A stretch of DNA of 64,000 nt from Eudromia elegans (lineage: Eukaryota; Chordata; Aves; Tinamiformes; Tinamidae), in NCBI GenBank assembly GCA_003342815.1, contig PTEX01000032.1:1619644-1683643 (forward strand), read 5' to 3'. Made by a program: the position numbers and the translations under genes. The notes under the pieces were generated by a model. It was not told where the DNA came from and did no database searches. It saw only the letters and a list, made by a program, of their open reading frames with translations. Shown here piece after piece: positions 60,311 to 64,000 of this stretch (position 1 is the first letter of the stretch; the number at the start of each line of letters is the position of its first letter).

Positions 60311-62341
60311 ACAGGAGCAGGGGTGTCCTCTTCACAAGAGCCCCAAGCAGCACCTACCACCTTCAGGCTTCTGGAGAGGGAAGAGCCTTGGGCGCTTGTC
60401 AGGTATGTTAGCAGGAAAGGAAGGAGCTTTGTGTATCCTTAAGCTCCAGAGGCTTTCAGCAAGAAATCAGCAGCTTGTCTCTGGGTTTTGACACACCAGA
60501 CGCCAAGGGGAGGACTGATAGCTAATGGAGCTCTGAGACAATTACAGCAACTCTCCCACAATGAGCTGAAATCCACCCCGTGTCGCTGGGTTCCAGCACA
60601 GCGAAAGCTGGACCAGCTGCAATGCCTTCTCCTGTACCTCTGCAGACAAGATGTGGCAACGCAGAGGAGAGAGAAGAATGTGGAAACCAGAGGAACACTC
60701 ATTTCTAAGGGAGATCATGCCAGAAAATGCTGTATACAGTCAATCAATATAACCATTGTGCATCCCAGCAAATACGCGATAATCTGGTTTCCTTACTAAT
60801 TCAGATTAGATTCATAAACATGTTTTGTACCCAAAACACTCTTTGCACCTCTATTAAGAATAAAATTATTCTTCATTTCCTACTTTAATGCAGCCAAATG
60901 TATGAGGTAAGACTGTTTGCTCAGCGAGGGTGTAGTACACCCACCATAGGCAATGTTGGCTGGGGACAGTCATGGCTACTCAGATACACGATAATCTTAT
61001 GGACGGCCAAGTAGAAATAAACATATAGAAGGTAAAGATTACTCCTACAATCTAGGCAGAAAAGCAATTTAGAAGCCATGAGTAAATGCATGTGAAATGA
61101 TCACACTCTGCACCATCTCCCTTCCACATGTCAAGGCAACAAAATAATGATTACAAACATTTCACTTAGCACTTCCTTTAAAAAAGTAATTTCTGGAGAG
61201 TAAAACTTTTAAAGACATTCATATCTGAGTCAAAGCATCATGTATAATGGATTTCAATTTATTTTTTAAAAAATAGTAAAGTAAATAGTAAATTATTTAA
61301 CAGTATTTCTTGTTTTTCTCAGGTATTAGAAGTTTTAAAAGGAGAGTTCTGATTTCTATTCATATATCTTGTAAAATTCACCTTTAAAAATAAAGTTTAA
61401 AGGCTTGGTTTACTTACTCCTAAAGCCAACCATATATGACAAGCCAGCTAAGAACTGCACAAATTGGACTCCTGTCTCTCTCCCCGCTACTGATGTGTGT
61501 GCACTTCAGACGTGCTGTTCAGCCTGCATCCAAACACTCTGAAATCGGGAGGAGAAGAGATCAGGACAAACCTTGCTCTGACACATGGCACCAACATTGA
61601 CACTGTGGGTTCTTGTGTCTCCAAAGGAGCATGGATTAATCCATGCGCTAGCAGAGGATTTACAAGATGCACCGTAATGGCTCCTAAGATAGCTGCTACT
61701 GTCTTTGCGCGACTATTGTGTTTGCAAGATTAGTATTAATTACCCAATAAGACACACATCTGTTTTGAGAGCCTGTAATAAGTCCTCACTTAATATTAGG
61801 CAAATAACATGCAAATGAAAGACTATATCCTATAAGCAACAAAGTATTTAATTATTTGTATGAATTTTAAGGGGCTATAATAGATCTTTCTTCGTAATAT
61901 ATGTTATGGGTGCATATTTATATCTCTATGAATAGCAATTCTATAAAGGAGATAACAGATACAGACATTCAAGGTTAAATAAACAACACAGAGATGACAG
62001 GAACTAACAATTGCCAGGACACTCCAAACTTCCATGCCTTGATTTTCACTGGTTTTCCTCCACATGAAGCACGGTGACTCCCCCTCCTGCCCCAGAGCTT
62101 TACAGTCTCTGTCTCTTCCCGGACTGGTGTCACTAGATTGTCTGAACACTTTCCTCATCTAAAAAGGGGGAAAAAAATGACTAGAAAGAACAACGCTTGA
62201 GGAGAGAAAGGTCATTTCATTGAAGTCCACAGAGCAGCCCTGAGTTTTACCACCTGGGAACCTAAGATAGAAATTCCAGCCCTGTCAGCAGGAGGCCAGT
62301 AACCACTACCACCACCTATAGCAAACACCCTGCAGAAAGGG
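60311..62341. other. unique non-coding DNA
   Basis: AT-rich from about 61,130. A POU octamer ATGCAAAT lies at 61,811-61,818 in 'aacatgcaaatgaaag', within an AT-rich regulatory-looking stretch (61,730-61,960). At 62,213-62,262 'catttcattgaagtccacag' resembles the same ancient dispersed motif as at 58,228. Confidence 0.5.
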
Positions 62342-62367
62342 AAAAAAAAAAAAAAAAAAAAAAAAAA
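62342..62367. repeat. poly-A run (26)
   Basis: Twenty-six consecutive A bases followed by 'caaaaacccaaaaag'. No retroposed gene copy is recognisable upstream, but a poly-A tail of an unrecognised insertion is possible. Confidence 0.9.
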
Positions 62368-62779
62368 CAAAAACCCAAAAAGCTGCTTTTCTTCCTACCA
62401 TTCACCCTGTTTCCCAGGTGCAGGACAGGGAGAGCAGGGGTGTCCCGGTGGCACGACACACTGCACCCCACGCTCCTTTATCCCAGCGCGATTCTTCGGG
62501 ATCGTATAAAACACAACAGCAAGTTACACAAATCCATCTTCATTTTCCAAAGTGAAAAATAAAACATGGCAAGTCAGGGGAACGTCTAGATAAGAGCACT
62601 GTTTTTATCTCTTGATACTTCCGTGACTGAGTTTTCCTTCAAGGATAACAGATGGCTTAACCACACCAGGTAAAGCTGTGCACTAGTCAGTGACAAAAAA
62701 AAGGGTTGTACCATTGTATTTATAACATAAATCTCCCCCAAACCCACCCCTGTAAGAAGTAATAAGAACACGCAGGGCT
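62368..62779. other. unique non-coding DNA
   Basis: Short GC-richer patch at 62,415-62,500, then AT-rich. Nothing else is seen. Confidence 0.55.
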
Positions 62780-63480
62780 TTTTAATTGAACATTAAACTC
62801 AGAAGTCCCATTACATTCATAGTACAGTATCCAGCTAATACATCCTTTGGGTTTTTTCTTTTTTTCCCCCCTTTGTCCCACCCACAGAGATGTTACAAAT
62901 TGGATTTAAATTAAATTTCATTCTAAACACATATATTCAATCATAACAAAACAGTGACAAATTAGCTTATTCCATTTAAACTCATTGTATGCTCAGGCTG
63001 AGTACCTCCTGCTCCAGCCCAGGGCCTATTTCCCAAAGGTCAGGTATTTAAAGAACTGACGCACAACTGTGTGTGCAGCTATTAGCTGGGGAATTGGTTT
63101 GATTATTACATGAAATATCAGATTGAACTGCAGTGTGTGTTTTAAAGTGTGAATACAGAAACAGTTTGTTTTTATTACTGCATGAATAAAGGGGCATAAA
63201 CAGATGGGTACAATCAGAGCTGCGTAGATGTAGGTACAGCTGTTTTAGAAATGCCCACATTTGTTTTTTTCTCTTTCAGATGTGTTCCGATATACGAAGA
63301 GGCCTGGCTGGTAACAATCACATTAACCCAAGTCTATTACAGATGCCCCTAAACACCACTCCCCATTAGCTACCTTTACTGAACATGGCAAAAAAAGCAA
63401 CTTCGCTCATTTAGATTTTCCCCCCCACCTCATTAGGGCTGGGCCCTTGCTAGTTTTAGCATTTAAAAGAAACCAGAATG
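62780..63480. promoter_or_regulatory. candidate conserved non-coding element
   Basis: Unique AT-rich block with 'ggatttaaattaaatttcat', 'gtgacaaattagcttattcc', 'ggggaattggtttgattatt' and 'ttttattactgcatgaataa'. These homeodomain-type cores are spread over 600 bp. A splice-like 31-bp segment at 63,280-63,310 lies inside it. Its texture is that of a developmental enhancer, but this is inferred only. Confidence 0.33.
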
Positions 63481-64000
63481 AGTCGGTGGAGGAGAAGAGA
63501 GTGAATCTGATACCGCTCCTGAGAGCACTCTGAATTTCCAGATCCATCACTCTCGGTGCATGTGTGTGTGTAAGGGAGCAACAAGCATTAAAAAGAGATC
63601 CAAAGTGTTACCACAGCTAAACATCAGCTAGGGTTAGATCAAACACTTAGGAAACAGAGCATTTTGAAACTGTTATTTGTAAAGAAAAAAATCCCATCAT
63701 TTCAAAATTATAGTGGAATGTGTCTAGAAGGTAAACATTCTTGATTTGCCCTAAAATTTGCTAGCAGTAAACAAACCCACTTCTTTTTACAGGTTTATGC
63801 AGTCTCTGTGCAGCACAGACTTCAGAGATAACTCAGGACTCAACCCACTAACAACCTTCGAGGATGGAGAGGGATGTTGCTCCTACTGAAGGACGTCTTA
63901 GCTGTATTTTGGCCTAGGGTACTTATTGCAACTGCTAATAAATAGAAAAAAAAATTAAAAATCTAATTGGTTTGAAGCTTTAGGTTCCCCTCCCCACACA
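63481..64000. other. unique non-coding DNA to window end
   Basis: Contains a short (GT) run near 63,561-63,571 and ordinary unique sequence. No gene is recognised. Confidence 0.55.

Noticed and set aside
1..64000. CRISPR arrays, operons, ribosome binding sites, bacterial terminators
   Set aside because: The sequence is vertebrate nuclear DNA; no regular direct-repeat/spacer array and no bacterial gene organisation is present.
1..64000. tRNA, rRNA, snoRNA or microRNA genes
   Set aside because: No A-box/B-box pair with a cloverleaf, no rRNA similarity and no convincing pre-miRNA hairpin was seen by eye. A covariance-model scan was not possible here.

Overview
The window looks like nuclear DNA from a land vertebrate, most likely a bird. 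Both interspersed-repeat families I can recognise are ancient amniote ones. The first is CR1 LINE fragments, including two short 3'-end pieces of the avian type ('GGTTGGAAAAGACC' and 'GGGGGTTGGACTAGATGATC'). The second is several heavily decayed MIR/CORE-SINE-like remnants. I see no L1, Alu, B1 or other mammalian repeats, overall repeat density is low, and the core of the GC-rich island is lost to an assembly gap, as is common in avian assemblies. A crocodilian or turtle is less likely but not excluded. No species or gene locus could be named.

I found no protein-coding exon that I recognise. The longest open frames lie in GC-rich DNA with equally long frames on the opposite strand, or are translations of a GAAA microsatellite. 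The window is best read as a gene-poor regulatory or intronic stretch, with one strong CpG island and many unique AT-rich blocks that resemble conserved non-coding elements. Conservation itself cannot be seen in a single sequence.

Layout: 1-5,380 unique DNA with one MIR; 5,381-6,660 a secondary CpG-rich block; 7,381-7,745 a candidate enhancer; 8,881-10,430 the main CpG island with a 230-bp gap at 9,444-9,673; 10,431-18,200 unique DNA with a terminal-exon-like segment near 15.8-16.2 kb; 18,200-21,210 GC-rich blocks; 23.47-25.40 kb a decayed, internally deleted CR1; 26,226-26,277 a CR1 tail; 26,986-27,670 GC-rich; 29.5-30.4 kb a decayed 54-bp tandem repeat followed by a small promoter/splice-like arrangement; 35,292-35,722 a large GAAA/GACAGAAA microsatellite; 37-40 kb an inverted-repeat element and two enhancer-like blocks, one holding a 70-codon splice-bounded open frame; 43,908-43,975 a CR1 tail; 44-64 kb mostly unique AT-rich DNA with MIR remnants, POU octamers and a final enhancer-like block at 62.8-63.5 kb.

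Because no gene is identified, gene cooperation cannot be described. The plausible role of the window is cis-regulation around the promoter at 9-10 kb.
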